Source of the DNA: Acinetobacter lwoffii
GTDB taxonomy: Bacteria > Pseudomonadota > Gammaproteobacteria > Pseudomonadales > Moraxellaceae
Assembly: GCF_019343495.1 (NCBI RefSeq)
Contig: NZ_CP072549.1
Coordinates: forward strand, 868,001 to 932,000
Reading direction: 5' to 3'
Length of the DNA: 64,000 nt
Below, in pieces: positions 36,761 through 46,465 of the stretch; the stretch's first letter is position 1, and each line of letters starts with the position of its first letter. Both the position numbers and the translations under genes were made by a program. Below the pieces are notes generated by a model that was given only the letters and a program-made list of their open reading frames with translations, ran no database searches and was not told the DNA's origin.

Positions 36761-38269
36761 ATGACTTATTTAAACCCCACCCTGATTACCTTCATGTTTT
36801 ATATTATCGCCATGATTGCAATCGGTTTATATGCTTATCGTGCCACCTCCAATTTTGACGAATATATTCTAGGTGGACGGAGTCTGGGCAGTGTCGTCAC
36901 TGCACTTTCGGCGGGCGCATCGGATATGAGTGGCTGGCTGTTGATGGGTCTTCCAGGAGCCATTTACCTGTCTGGCCTGTCAGAAGTCTGGATTGCGATC
37001 GGTTTGATTATCGGTGCATGGCTGAACTGGTTACTCGTGGCAGGTCGACTGCGCGCCCATACTGAATATCAGAACAATGCTCTAACCTTGCCGGATTATT
37101 TCACTAGCCGTTTTTCCGACCGTAAACGCATTTTACGGGTCTTGTCTGCCCTGGTGATTCTAGTGTTCTTTGCGATTTATTGTGCCTCAGGCATGGTCGC
37201 AGGTGCACGACTGTTTGAAAGCCTGTTTGGCTGGGATTACACCACAGCGCTTGTGATTGGTGCGATGGCGACGATTCTCTATGTCTGTATTGGTGGCTTT
37301 TTGGCGATCAGCTGGACAGATACATTCCAGGCCGGTTTGATGATTTTTGCCTTATTACTGACTCCGATCATTACCTTCTTGGCTCTGGGCGACAACAGCC
37401 AGCAAGTGAGTGTCATCCTTGAATCGGCTCGCCCACATGCCTCCAGCATGCTTGAAGGTTTAAGCACCGTCGCGATTATTTCCAGTCTGGCCTGGGGCTT
37501 GGGTTATTTTGGCCAGCCACACATACTGGTGCGTTTTATGGCGGCAGATTCGGTCAAAACCATTCCTGCTGCACGCCGTATTGGCATGACCTGGATGATT
37601 CTATGCCTAGGCGGTGCAGTGGCTGCCGGTTATATCGGTATTGCCTACTTCAGTGTCAATCCGACACTGGCTTCGGTGGTGAATCAAAACCCTGAAACGG
37701 TATTTATGGAGTTGACCAAAATTCTGTTTAATCCTTGGATTGCCGGAATCATTCTGGCTGCGATTCTGGCAGCAATCATGAGTACCTTAAGCTGTCAGCT
37801 TCTGGTCTGTTCAACCACCCTGACCGAAGATTTATACAAGAGTTTTCTGCGTAAAAATGCTTCACAAAAAGAACTGATCTGGGTCGGTCGCGGCATGGTC
37901 TTGGTGATTGCCCTAATTGCCATTTCACTGGCGATTAATCCGAACAGTAAGGTTTTGGGTCTGGTGGCTTATGCCTGGGCGGGCTTTGGTGCTGCATTTG
38001 GCCCGCTGATTATCTTGTCGCTATTCTGGAAACGAATGACCCTCAACGGCGCAATTGTGGGTATGGTGGTTGGTGCCATGACTGTAATTGTCTGGAAAAA
38101 TTATATGGGTGATACCGGTCTGTATGAGATCATTCCAGGCTTTATTCTGGCCACCCTCAGCATTATCATCGTCAGCCTGCTGGATAAAGCACCGAGTGCT
38201 GATGTGGTCAAACGCTTTGAAATGGCTAAAGCCGAGTATCAAAAAGAAATGGCAGAAATGAAAAAATAA
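36761..38269 (+). CDS. putP: Sodium/proline symporter
   Basis: PutP imports proline with Na+. The 502-residue product has about 13 transmembrane segments of the SSS family. Family residues are visible: the N-terminal YILGGRSLG, the ALSAGASDMSGWLLMGLPGA region that binds Na+/proline, and the GYFGQPHILVRFMA motif. Neighbours putR-like lrp and putA confirm the proline role. A perfect bidirectional terminator follows the stop. Confidence 0.96.
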   Translation: MTYLNPTLITFMFYIIAMIAIGLYAYRATSNFDEYILGGRSLGSVVTALSAGASDMSGWLLMGLPGAIYLSGLSEVWIAIGLIIGAWLNWLLVAGRLRAHTEYQNNALTLPDYFTSRFSDRKRILRVLSALVILVFFAIYCASGMVAGARLFESLFGWDYTTALVIGAMATILYVCIGGFLAISWTDTFQAGLMIFALLLTPIITFLALGDNSQQVSVILESARPHASSMLEGLSTVAIISSLAWGLGYFGQPHILVRFMAADSVKTIPAARRIGMTWMILCLGGAVAAGYIGIAYFSVNPTLASVVNQNPETVFMELTKILFNPWIAGIILAAILAAIMSTLSCQLLVCSTTLTEDLYKSFLRKNASQKELIWVGRGMVLVIALIAISLAINPNSKVLGLVAYAWAGFGAAFGPLIILSLFWKRMTLNGAIVGMVVGAMTVIVWKNYMGDTGLYEIIPGFILATLSIIIVSLLDKAPSADVVKRFEMAKAEYQKEMAEMKK

Positions 38270-38285
38270 TCACCTTTTTTCTTGC

Positions 38286-38317
38286 ACATAAAAGGGACTT
38301 AATCGTCCCTTTTATGT
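38286..38317. terminator. Bidirectional terminator between putP and the Lrp-type regulator
   Basis: Thirteen-base perfect arms (38286-38298 and 38305-38317) around a 6-base loop, with A/T-rich ends, lie between convergent genes. Confidence 0.88.
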
Positions 38318-38348
38318 TTCTTAGATTCACAAATGAAGTTCTTGAAAA

Positions 38349-38843
38349 TTACTTGGCTTTTCCCGGCATTTTCAGATGGATCTGCTGACTTTCTTTAATC
38401 ACTTCCATCACCGGATAACTGCGCGTTTCTTTAATTCCGGGCAATTGCCACAAGATCTGACCAGAGATTTTCCGGAACTCATCCATATTGGCACAGCGGA
38501 TTTTTACCACGAAATCAAACCCGCCACTGATCATATGACACTCGATAATTTCAGGAATCTGCCGCACAGCATGGGAAAATTCATCTAAAACATTCGGCGT
38601 GGTTTTATCCAATAAAATTTCAACAAAGACCACAAAACCATTATTCAACATGACTGGATTGAGGCGCGCTTCATAGCCCACAATAAAACCTTCCCGGGTC
38701 AGCTTTTGTACACGCGCCAAGGCTGCTGTAGGCGACAAATTGACCAGTTCAGCCAGTTTGATATTGGATAGCTTGGCATCGGATTGCAATAAACCCAGTA
38801 TACGAATATCTATACGGTCAAGGTTCAAATAAGGACTTGGCAT
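38349..38843 (-). CDS. Lrp/AsnC-family regulator, PutR-like
   Basis: The 164-residue product has an N-terminal winged helix-turn-helix (about 8-60; LAELVNLSPTAALARVQKL is the recognition region) and a C-terminal RAM/AsnC ligand-binding domain (about 70-150). It is divergent from putA with 118 bases between starts and convergent with putP. This arrangement is known for PutR/BkdR-like activators of proline catabolism in organisms whose PutA has no DNA-binding domain, so I infer that proline is its effector. Its exact target is unproven. Confidence 0.87.
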   Translation of the reverse strand: MPSPYLNLDRIDIRILGLLQSDAKLSNIKLAELVNLSPTAALARVQKLTREGFIVGYEARLNPVMLNNGFVVFVEILLDKTTPNVLDEFSHAVRQIPEIIECHMISGGFDFVVKIRCANMDEFRKISGQILWQLPGIKETRSYPVMEVIKESQQIHLKMPGKAK

Positions 38844-38881
38844 TAGAATTATTCTCTAAAAAAAGCGAAAACTATAGTGAG

Positions 38882-38896
38882 ATATTCGTCAAATAT
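38882..38896. promoter_or_regulatory. Candidate operator between lrp-type regulator and putA
   Basis: An A+T-rich inverted repeat ATATT-CGTCA-AATAT lies midway in the divergent spacer. Lrp-type proteins bind such A+T-rich repeats. The placement fits, but the repeat is short. Confidence 0.35.
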
Positions 38897-38961
38897 TCTG
38901 TGATTATAGATTAAAACTCATTCACCTCAAAGAACTGATTGACGCAGTACAGGAAGTCACT

Positions 38962-41900
38962 ATGCCAACCACTCTCCGCCCAGATTCAATTTTAGATTCA
39001 GCCCAGCACTCAAATTATATTGCTGAATTTAAACACAAAAACCAATACGAAGAACGTATTAATACGGCATGGCGTCGTGCAGAAACTGAATGCGTCGAAG
39101 AGTTATTGGCCCATAGTGAAATTTCTTCCGAGATGAGTGACAAGATTCAGGCGCTTGCCTTTGATCTCGCACATTCCTTACGTGAACGCAAAAGTTCCAC
39201 TGGGAAAGCCGGTATTGTCCAAGGCTTATTGCAGGAATTTTCTTTATCTTCTCAGGAAGGCATTGCCCTGATGTGTCTGGCAGAAGCCTTACTGCGGATT
39301 CCGGACAAAGCCACACGTGACTTGCTGATCCGTGACAAAATCAATCAAGGTAACTGGAAAGAACATTTGGGCCAGAGCCAATTGATGTTTGTGAATGCAG
39401 CAGCCTGGGGACTGATGCTGACCGGCAAGCTGATGGAAACCCCACAGCAAAAAAGCCTGTCTAGCTTATTGACCGGTCTTTTGGCACGCAGTGGCCGCGG
39501 GATTATCCGTAAGGCCGTCGATGTTGCCATGCGCATGATGGGCGAGCAGTTTGTTACGGGTGAAACCATTGATGAAGCACTGAAAAATGCGGAGCCGCTG
39601 GAAGAAAAAGGCTTTCGCTATTCCTATGACATGCTGGGTGAAGCTGCACTGACCGATCCGGATGCTGAACGTTATTATCAAGATTATCAGCAAGCCATTC
39701 ATGCCATTGGTCAATCTTCGCAGGATAAGGATGTTTATGACGGGCCTGGCATTTCTATCAAACTCTCTGCGCTGCACCCCCGTTATCAGCGTTCGCAAAT
39801 GGATCGCGTGCATGATGAGCTCTATGCAAAAGTACTGAAACTCGCGGTCTTGGCCAAGCAATACAATATTGGTTTAAATATCGATGCTGAAGAAAGTGAT
39901 CGCCTTGAGATTTCACTTGAACTGTTAGAACGCCTGTGTTTTGAACCACAATTACAGGACTGGAAAGGCATTGGCTTTGTGATTCAGGCCTATCAGAAAC
40001 GCTGCTTCTATGTAGTGGATTACATCATTGATCTGGCGAAGCGCAGCCAGAAACGCTTGATGATTCGTCTGGTCAAAGGCGCATATTGGGACAGCGAAAT
40101 CAAGAAAGCCCAAATTGATGGAATGTCAGATTATCCGGTATTTACTCGTAAGGTGCATACGGATCTGTCTTATATTGCTTGTGCGCGTAAGCTGTTGGCT
40201 GAACCGGATTATATCTACCCACAATTTGCCACTCACAATGCACAAACGGTAGCGACGATCTATCAGCTGGCACAACCTGAGCAGTATTATGCCGGCCAAT
40301 ATGAGTTCCAATGTCTGCATGGCATGGGCGAACCACTGTATGAAAATGTCGTGGGCGATCCATCGAAAAATAAACTCGGTGTACCATGCCGGATCTATGC
40401 GCCAGTCGGCAATCATGAAACCTTGCTGGCTTATCTGGTGCGCCGCTTACTGGAAAATGGTGCCAATACCTCCTTCGTCAATCGTATTGCTGACAAAACC
40501 TTGAAAATTGAAGATTTGATTGAAAATCCACAGCAAACCATTTTAAAGGCATCAAAACAAGAAGGCGTGATGGGTGCCAAGCATCCCCAGATTCCCTATC
40601 CGCAAGATCTTTATACCGATGCACGATTGAACTCTTCAGGACTCGATTTGGCCAATGATGCTGAACTCATTGTTTTAAATGAGGTTGCATCTAGTCTGGC
40701 GCCAACCCAATTCCAGGCAGCAGCCATGGGAACGGCGTTTACAGTTATCGATACAAGCAACGTAGTGCAAATCATCAATCCGGCACAGCATCAGGATGTG
40801 GTCGGCACAATCTATGAAGCAACTTCTGAACAGGCCGAAATTGCACTCACTCAAGCAGTTAATGCACAAAGTTTCTGGGCCAATCTGCCAAAAAATGAGC
40901 GTGCTGCCTGCCTGAATAAAGCCGCAGAACTGATGGAACAGCGTTTGCTTCCGCTCATGGTTCTTCTTTCTCGCGAAGCAGGTAAAACCTATGCCAATGC
41001 GATTGCCGAAGTACGTGAGGCGGTAGATTTCTTGCGTTACTATGCAGCTCAAGTTTTGGATCTCAGTGACAATGTACAGATCCAGCCTTTAGGCACCGTG
41101 CTGTGTATCAGTCCATGGAACTTCCCGCTGGCGATTTTTACCGGTCAGATTTCAGCGGCACTGGTGGCTGGCAATACTGTGATTGCCAAACCGGCTGAAC
41201 AAACACCGCTGATTGCAGCACAAGCCGTGCAGATTTTATGGGAAGCCGGCATTCCGCAGGATGTATTACAGCTGTTGCCGGGCCGTGGTGAAACTATTGG
41301 TGCACAGCTCAGTGCAGATTCGCGTATTCAAGGCATCATGTTTACCGGTTCCACCGAGGTCGCACAAATTCTGCAAAAAACCGTCGCAGAACGAATAAAC
41401 CAGTTTGGAGAAAGTGTCACCCTGATTGCTGAAACTGGTGGTCAAAACGCCATGATTGTGGATTCATCTGCACTCACTGAACAGGTGGTGCTTGATGTGG
41501 TGAGCTCTGCCTATGACAGTGCCGGTCAGCGCTGTTCTGCCCTGCGTGTCCTCTGTGTTCAGGAAGATAATCTGGAGGCCGTACGCAGCATGCTCAAAGG
41601 TGCGATGCAACAGTTGCGCGTTGGCAATCCGGTCTTGCTTAAAACTGATATTGGTCCGGTAATTGATGCAGAAGCCCAGCAAAATATCCAAAAGCATATT
41701 GAGCAAATGCGCAGCAAAGGCCATAAAGTTCATCAATTGATGTTTAATCAAGACCAGACTGAATTAACTTATGGAACATTCATTGCACCAACCCTGATTG
41801 AACTGCCAAATCTGGACGATCTGGAACGTGAAGTATTTGGTCCGGTCCTGCATCTGATCAGTTATAAATATGGCGAACTGGAACAGTTATTAGATCAGAT

Positions 41901-42717
41901 CAACAGTAAGGGCTATGGTCTGACCATGGGCTTGCACACGCGTATTGATGAAACCATGCAAACCGTGATTGCGCGAGCAGAAGTCGGCAACCTGTATATC
42001 AACCGCAATATCGTTGGTGCGGTCGTGGGCGTCCAGCCTTTTGGTGGTGAAGGTCTGTCCGGCACCGGTCCGAAAGCGGGTGGCCCGTTGTATATCTATC
42101 GTTTAATGCATCAAGTATCCGAGAAAAAACTGAGCTCACCTTATGCAGTTCAAGCGGGTCCAGCACTTGTTGAAAATAACCTTGTTCAGGAATTTAAAGC
42201 CTGGGGAGCTAAAACTTTTCCGACTTTATCTTTAAAAGCACCTATTGAGATTGCCACTGGTCAAAGCTTTAGCCTGCAAGGTCCAACCGGTGAAGAAAAT
42301 CAGTACATGATCTTGCCACGAGAAAGCGTTTTATCCTTAGCAAATACCGAGCAAGACCAGATTCAGCAAATTCTGGCAATTTTATCGGTCGGCAGTCGTC
42401 CTGCATTCCTAGCTGACAATACTTTTATTCTGAAATATTTACCAACCATGCCAGCCGCGATCAGCAAGCAATTTAAAGTGGTCCGGGATATTGAAACAGG
42501 CGCGTTTGATGCCGTCCTGCATCATGGTGATTCTTCTGAACTGATTGATTTGCAAAAACGCATTGCAGGCCGAAAAGGTGCAATTATTGGTATCACCCAT
42601 TTAAGTTCGGGCAACTATGATATTCCGGTCGAGCGATTTGTGATTGAACGCGCGATCAGTATCAATACGGCGGCGGCAGGCGGCAATGCCAGCTTGATGA
42701 CGATGGATAATCTCTAA
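38962..42717 (+). CDS. putA: Bifunctional proline dehydrogenase / L-glutamate gamma-semialdehyde dehydrogenase PutA
   Basis: PutA oxidises proline to glutamate in two steps, with FAD then NAD+. The 1251-residue product has the proline dehydrogenase barrel (about 60-530; RLVKGAYWDSEIKKAQ is the FAD-binding region) and the aldehyde dehydrogenase domain with the catalytic Cys858 (GQRCSALRV) and Glu in LIAETGGQNAM. A C-terminal domain of about 200 residues follows. There is no ribbon-helix-helix domain at the N-terminus, which autoregulating PutAs such as that of E. coli (1320 residues) have; regulation presumably falls to the divergent Lrp-type protein. The start has AGGAAG upstream. Confidence 0.96.
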   Translation: MPTTLRPDSILDSAQHSNYIAEFKHKNQYEERINTAWRRAETECVEELLAHSEISSEMSDKIQALAFDLAHSLRERKSSTGKAGIVQGLLQEFSLSSQEGIALMCLAEALLRIPDKATRDLLIRDKINQGNWKEHLGQSQLMFVNAAAWGLMLTGKLMETPQQKSLSSLLTGLLARSGRGIIRKAVDVAMRMMGEQFVTGETIDEALKNAEPLEEKGFRYSYDMLGEAALTDPDAERYYQDYQQAIHAIGQSSQDKDVYDGPGISIKLSALHPRYQRSQMDRVHDELYAKVLKLAVLAKQYNIGLNIDAEESDRLEISLELLERLCFEPQLQDWKGIGFVIQAYQKRCFYVVDYIIDLAKRSQKRLMIRLVKGAYWDSEIKKAQIDGMSDYPVFTRKVHTDLSYIACARKLLAEPDYIYPQFATHNAQTVATIYQLAQPEQYYAGQYEFQCLHGMGEPLYENVVGDPSKNKLGVPCRIYAPVGNHETLLAYLVRRLLENGANTSFVNRIADKTLKIEDLIENPQQTILKASKQEGVMGAKHPQIPYPQDLYTDARLNSSGLDLANDAELIVLNEVASSLAPTQFQAAAMGTAFTVIDTSNVVQIINPAQHQDVVGTIYEATSEQAEIALTQAVNAQSFWANLPKNERAACLNKAAELMEQRLLPLMVLLSREAGKTYANAIAEVREAVDFLRYYAAQVLDLSDNVQIQPLGTVLCISPWNFPLAIFTGQISAALVAGNTVIAKPAEQTPLIAAQAVQILWEAGIPQDVLQLLPGRGETIGAQLSADSRIQGIMFTGSTEVAQILQKTVAERINQFGESVTLIAETGGQNAMIVDSSALTEQVVLDVVSSAYDSAGQRCSALRVLCVQEDNLEAVRSMLKGAMQQLRVGNPVLLKTDIGPVIDAEAQQNIQKHIEQMRSKGHKVHQLMFNQDQTELTYGTFIAPTLIELPNLDDLEREVFGPVLHLISYKYGELEQLLDQINSKGYGLTMGLHTRIDETMQTVIARAEVGNLYINRNIVGAVVGVQPFGGEGLSGTGPKAGGPLYIYRLMHQVSEKKLSSPYAVQAGPALVENNLVQEFKAWGAKTFPTLSLKAPIEIATGQSFSLQGPTGEENQYMILPRESVLSLANTEQDQIQQILAILSVGSRPAFLADNTFILKYLPTMPAAISKQFKVVRDIETGAFDAVLHHGDSSELIDLQKRIAGRKGAIIGITHLSSGNYDIPVERFVIERAISINTAAAGGNASLMTMDNL

Positions 42718-42767
42718 ATCAGTCCAATCATCTCAGCATTTTTAGCTTAGATCTTTCCTCTTTATGG

Positions 42768-42803
42768 CCAAACCTCTCTCCTCAGAAGGTTTGGTCTTTT
42801 TTA
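42768..42803 (+). terminator. Terminator after putA
   Basis: Eight-base arms (42768-42775 and 42787-42794) are followed by TCTTTTTT. The rest of the 184-base gap before trmA shows nothing else. Confidence 0.8.
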
Positions 42804-42901
42804 TGCAGCTTTTCAAGCGGCTCGACTACAATAGGCTTAGGCAGATCGGCAATTTTTTGCTACCATTTGCGCTTTAAAATATTTGCGATTTCTTACTGCA
42901 T

Positions 42902-43984
42902 ATGACTTCATCTTATCAGCAACAACTTGAAGCCAAAATTGAACGCATCAGCGCTCAGTTTGCCGAATATCAACCACCTGCTTTAGAAGTATTCCAGTCT
43001 CCTGAAAAATATTTCCGCATGCGTGCTGAATTCCGGATCTGGCATACTGAAGATGATCTGTTTTATGCCATGTTCGAACGTGACGAAAACAACAATAAAA
43101 AAGTCATTCGTATTGATGAATTTCCAATTGCAGACCGCAGCATTAATGACTTGATGCCACAATTACTTGAAGCATTCAAGGCAGATGCCAATCTGGGTCA
43201 TCGCCTGTTTGAAGTCCATTTTCTGGCAACTTTAAGTGGTCAAGTTCTGGTATCTCTGATTTATCACCGCAAGCTGGATGAAAGCTGGGAACCTGCCGCA
43301 AAAGTACTGGCGGAAAAGCTGAATATCAAACTGATTGGCCGTAGCCGTGGTCAGAAATTCGTCCTGACTGATGAATATGTGGTGGAAGAACTGTCTGTTT
43401 TTGATCGTCGCTATAAATATAAGCAGATCGAAAGCAGCTTCACCCAGCCCAATGCACAAGTTTGTCAAAAAATGCTGGAATGGGCATGTGATGCAGCAGA
43501 GCAATCAGATAAAGATTTGCTGGAACTCTACTGTGGTAATGGCAACTTCACTCTACCGCTTTCGACCAAATTCCGCCGTGTTTTAGCCACTGAATTAGCC
43601 AAATCTTCAGTTTATGCAGCTGAGTGGAATATTGAGCAGAACCAGATTGAAAATATTCAGGTTGCGCGTCTGTCTGCAGAAGAATTCACTCAAGCTTATA
43701 ATGGCGAACGTGTTTTCCGTCGTTTGCAGGAAGCACAAATTGACATTTCGACTTATGATTTCGATACAGTATTTGTCGATCCACCACGTGCCGGTATTGA
43801 TGATGAAACGCTGAAACTGTTACAGCGTTTCCAGCGTATTATTTACATTTCTTGCAATCCAGATACCTTATATGACAATCTGAAACAGTTGTCTCAAACG
43901 CATAAAATCAGCAAGTTCGCAATGTTTGACCAGTTCCCGTATACGCACCATGTTGAGACGGGTGTCTTGTTGGAAAAAGTATAA
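42902..43984 (+). CDS. trmA: tRNA (uracil-5-)-methyltransferase
   Basis: TrmA methylates U54 of tRNA to form ribothymidine, using SAM. The 360-residue product has the SAM-binding [15 protein letters not shown] (about residues 207-221), a [11 protein letters not shown] motif, and the catalytic cysteine C318 in YISCNPDTL. It is similar in length to E. coli TrmA (366). A strong terminator follows the stop. Confidence 0.96.
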   Translation: MTSSYQQQLEAKIERISAQFAEYQPPALEVFQSPEKYFRMRAEFRIWHTEDDLFYAMFERDENNNKKVIRIDEFPIADRSINDLMPQLLEAFKADANLGHRLFEVHFLATLSGQVLVSLIYHRKLDESWEPAAKVLAEKLNIKLIGRSRGQKFVLTDEYVVEELSVFDRRYKYKQIESSFTQPNAQVCQKMLEWACDAAEQSDKDLLELYCGNGNFTLPLSTKFRRVLATELAKSSVYAAEWNIEQNQIENIQVARLSAEEFTQAYNGERVFRRLQEAQIDISTYDFDTVFVDPPRAGIDDETLKLLQRFQRIIYISCNPDTLYDNLKQLSQTHKISKFAMFDQFPYTHHVETGVLLEKV

Positions 43985-44014
43985 AGAATTTGTTTCAATT
44001 TATTATATTGTTAC

Positions 44015-44044
44015 AAAAATGGAGCTTTTTGAAGCTCCATTTTT
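44015..44044 (+). terminator. Terminator after trmA
   Basis: Thirteen-base arms (44015-44027 and 44032-44044) with a TTTG loop and flanking A/T runs follow trmA. Confidence 0.92.
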
Positions 44045-44227
44045 TATATTAAAAATCATATATTTAATAATAAATATTGACTTGTACAGCAAGAAATATC
44101 GTTAGACCTTCGGGCTTCCATCGGAAATTTTCAAGACTAACTGCTGCTTTTATCACATAGGTCCTATTGCTTTATTTATTTAATTGGCTATATTTCACTC
44201 TATGTTAGGTTGTTGTATGAAGGCTCT

Positions 44228-44452
44228 ATGAGTTTTTGGCAAAAGTTGTTTTCTAATGAACAACACAATGAACACAAGAATCAAATTGCTTGTGTTGAAA
44301 ATGATTGCTCTTGCAAGACGAATGAACAGCTTCTTGAAGCACTTTCTAAAGCCACTGATGAAGAAATCATCATCGGAATTAAAAAGGTTCTGGTATCTCG
44401 CGGCTATAGCCGTAAAGAACTGAATGAACTTCAGCACTTGCCATTGCAGTAA
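44228..44452 (+). CDS. Small hypothetical protein with CxxxxCxC motif
   Basis: The 74-residue product has no match I recognise. It has a short hydrophobic start, a cysteine cluster (CVENDCSC near residues 23-30) that could bind metal, and a helical C-terminus around EIIIGIKKVLVSRGYSRKEL. The ATG at 44228 is preceded by AAGG at a useful spacing; a TTG at 44210 would add six residues. A terminator follows, so it is a stand-alone small gene. Its length and clean termination support it as real. Confidence 0.6.
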   Translation: MSFWQKLFSNEQHNEHKNQIACVENDCSCKTNEQLLEALSKATDEEIIIGIKKVLVSRGYSRKELNELQHLPLQ

Positions 44453-44478
44453 TCGGCCAAGGTTACAGCCGTATAAAG

Positions 44479-44508
44479 AAAGCACTTGCGTAGTCAGGTG
44501 CTTTTTTT
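44479..44508 (+). terminator. Terminator after the 74-residue gene
   Basis: Ten-base arms (44479-44488 and 44495-44504) with one G-T pair are followed by a T run. Confidence 0.85.
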
Positions 44509-44813
44509 ATGCTTGAAAGTTTATAGTTGAAGGGTTTGGTCTTCTCTATTTCAGCATAGTTTATTAACTCCAACTTTAAAACTTCAGAGATCAGGCAGGA
44601 AAACTCTAAACAACTCATTTGATCCCCTTTGATTTGAAGAAATGTTAAGGCTTGCTTAGGCTATTTAAAACCTTTATCAGAAGAATATGTTCTAAATTCT
44701 GCTTTCTTTAAATCCCTTTAAATTTGGCTTAATAACTCTTCAATTCTGATCTGAAACTCAGGCAAGGCATCGATTAATTTAGCAAAACACAGTACACTTC
44801 CTATTAAACGACA
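44509..44813. other. Intergenic region before the LRAT-domain gene
   Basis: The 305-base A+T-rich region has no recognisable promoter. On the minus strand 44718-44815 encodes an in-frame segment ending FAKLIDALPEFQIRIEELL, which reads like a protein C-terminus and might be a decayed gene; without a start of its own it stays unproven. Confidence 0.4.
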
Positions 44814-45401
44814 ATGCTTTTTAAATGGCTTAATTCTGATATGCAACAGACTAAACGGTTTCCCATAGGCGCACACCTTATGGTTAAACATTTCGGTTAT
44901 ACCCATCATGGGATTTACGCCGGACGTGGTCGTGTCATTCATTATTCCGGCTTTGCGCATTTATTCAAGAAACGCCCCATTGAAATCACCTCGATTGAAA
45001 AATTCAGTCATGGCAAACCGATTCATATGCAGCATTATGACTCAGCCAAATATAAAGGTCGTAAAGTGGTGCGCCGCATGCGGTCCAGAATGCATGAAAA
45101 TAACTATCATTTGATTATTAATAATTGCGAACATTTGTGTACCTGGGCGATTACCGGTGTGGAAAGTAGCCCGCAAGTAATTTATATGATGAATCGCCTG
45201 ACCACGATTGGTTATATCAGCTCGATGATGAGTTTTATGAACAGCATGTTCCTGACCCTGACCACGACCAGTTTCGCATTGGCGCTGTACATCAAGAAAA
45301 AACTCAGAGATAAAGCCAATCTGCGTTTGCAACAATACCGTGAATTGCAAGATCAGGCTAAAACCAAAGTGTCAGACCTGACCAATCTTAAACATCGTTA
45401 A
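44814..45401 (+). CDS. LRAT-domain (permuted NlpC/P60-like) protein with C-terminal membrane segment
   Basis: The 195-residue product has the LRAT core: an HHGIYAGRGRVIHYSG block (about residues 31-46) with the catalytic-type His, then NNCEHLCTW (about 103-111), with the nucleophilic Cys in the NCEH motif. These features are shared by eukaryotic LRAT/H-rev107 acyltransferases and related bacterial proteins of the permuted NlpC/P60 superfamily. A hydrophobic segment near 145-162 and a basic C-terminal tail suggest membrane attachment. The function in bacteria is unknown; acyl transfer or hydrolysis of lipid or amide bonds is inferred. Both ATGs (44814 and 44841) lack a good Shine-Dalgarno site, so the start is uncertain. 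Confidence 0.82.
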   Translation: MLFKWLNSDMQQTKRFPIGAHLMVKHFGYTHHGIYAGRGRVIHYSGFAHLFKKRPIEITSIEKFSHGKPIHMQHYDSAKYKGRKVVRRMRSRMHENNYHLIINNCEHLCTWAITGVESSPQVIYMMNRLTTIGYISSMMSFMNSMFLTLTTTSFALALYIKKKLRDKANLRLQQYRELQDQAKTKVSDLTNLKHR

Positions 45402-45484
45402 TTTAAAGCTCAGCCTGCCGATGATTTTTTGTGAGCAAGAAATTTTAAGTTCGTGTTTTACATTTTGATGATGTTGATAAGGAA

Positions 45485-46396
45485 TCAAGTCAAATAGCCT
45501 TTTCTGGCTTGAATTGCCTCAGGTAGTGCTTTACCTAAAGAGCTTAGGGTTTCCCGCTCTACCAGCCGTACAATTGAATCTAGCGGTAGATCGTTATCCT
45601 GCAAGCCAAAGGGTTCTTCCAGCTCCGCACTGAGCTCATCGAGCCCGAGTAGCATATAAGCAATCAACCCGACCAGAATCGGCGTCCACAGGCCTAAATT
45701 CGCCTGCAAACTGAAAGGCAGGATAAAGCAAAAAGAATAAACCGCACGATGTAACAATACCGAATAAGAAAATGGTAATGGCGTTGACAAAATCCGGTCA
45801 CAACCGGCCTGAATATCTCCCAAAGCCACAGTGTGCTGATTCAGGTTGTTATAAATAATATCGCTGATCTTGCCCTGCTGATACTGTTGTACCAGCTCTA
45901 TTTGCATCTGTTCTAGCACCCATTGTGATGGATTGATTTGCATCGGCAATTGCTCGAATGACTTGGGTTCAAAACCGGTAGTGGCTTGATAAGTCTGAAT
46001 ACTGGGCGTTTGCTGTCTCAACCGGTCACGTAATAGATGGGTAAACAACATCATGCGGTACAATAAGACTTCACGGGTTTGATCGTCCAGAACGTGGCTA
46101 TCACGGCATAAATGACGCGTGGTGGCAATCAGCGCGCCCCAAAGTTTGCGCCCTTCCCACCAGCGATCATAGCAGGCTGTATTTCTAAAACTTAAAAAAA
46201 TCGAGAGAATGACACCAAAAATGGTAAAGCCAATTGCCGGAACAGCAGGAAGGCTCACGAAATGCGCCTGACTCAAATACACCAGCAAAGCTGAAATAAA
46301 AACCACCAAGATTAATGCTGGCAGTACCTTGGGCAGAATCGTTCCCTGCCAGGCAAACAGTAAACCCAAACTATTATTCTTATCACGCACAATCAT
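45485..46396 (-). CDS. Bestrophin-like membrane protein (UPF0187 / YneE type)
   Basis: The 303-residue product has several hydrophobic segments (about 20-45, 48-68, 205-250) and the family motifs: FRNTACYDRWWEGRKLWGAL near residue 70 and the C-terminal GLDELSAELEEPFGLQDNDLPL block. Bacterial homologues form pentameric ion channels; the Klebsiella protein conducts cations, unlike the animal chloride channels. The ion selectivity here cannot be told. It is on the minus strand, downstream of glnS, with a terminator between them. Confidence 0.9.
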   Translation of the reverse strand: MIVRDKNNSLGLLFAWQGTILPKVLPALILVVFISALLVYLSQAHFVSLPAVPAIGFTIFGVILSIFLSFRNTACYDRWWEGRKLWGALIATTRHLCRDSHVLDDQTREVLLYRMMLFTHLLRDRLRQQTPSIQTYQATTGFEPKSFEQLPMQINPSQWVLEQMQIELVQQYQQGKISDIIYNNLNQHTVALGDIQAGCDRILSTPLPFSYSVLLHRAVYSFCFILPFSLQANLGLWTPILVGLIAYMLLGLDELSAELEEPFGLQDNDLPLDSIVRLVERETLSSLGKALPEAIQARKGYLT

Positions 46397-46417
46397 GCAA
46401 TTTTCCCTGCTGTATTG

Positions 46418-46445
46418 AAAAAGCCCAACCAGAGTTGGGCTTTTT
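46418..46445 (-). terminator. Terminator after glnS
   Basis: Twelve-base arms (46418-46429 and 46434-46445) around a CAGA loop, ending in A and T runs, follow glnS in the minus direction. Confidence 0.9.
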
Positions 46446-46465
46446 ACATTCTGACTTAAACCAGC

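Noticed and set aside
38962..39100. PutA as an N-terminally truncated gene
   Set aside because: The start has a clear AGGAAG site, the frame is intact and other proteobacterial PutAs also lack the DNA-binding domain, so it is a known variant and not damage.
44100..44227. Possible small RNA before the 74-residue gene
   Set aside because: The region has no stable hairpin, promoter or terminator that I could support.
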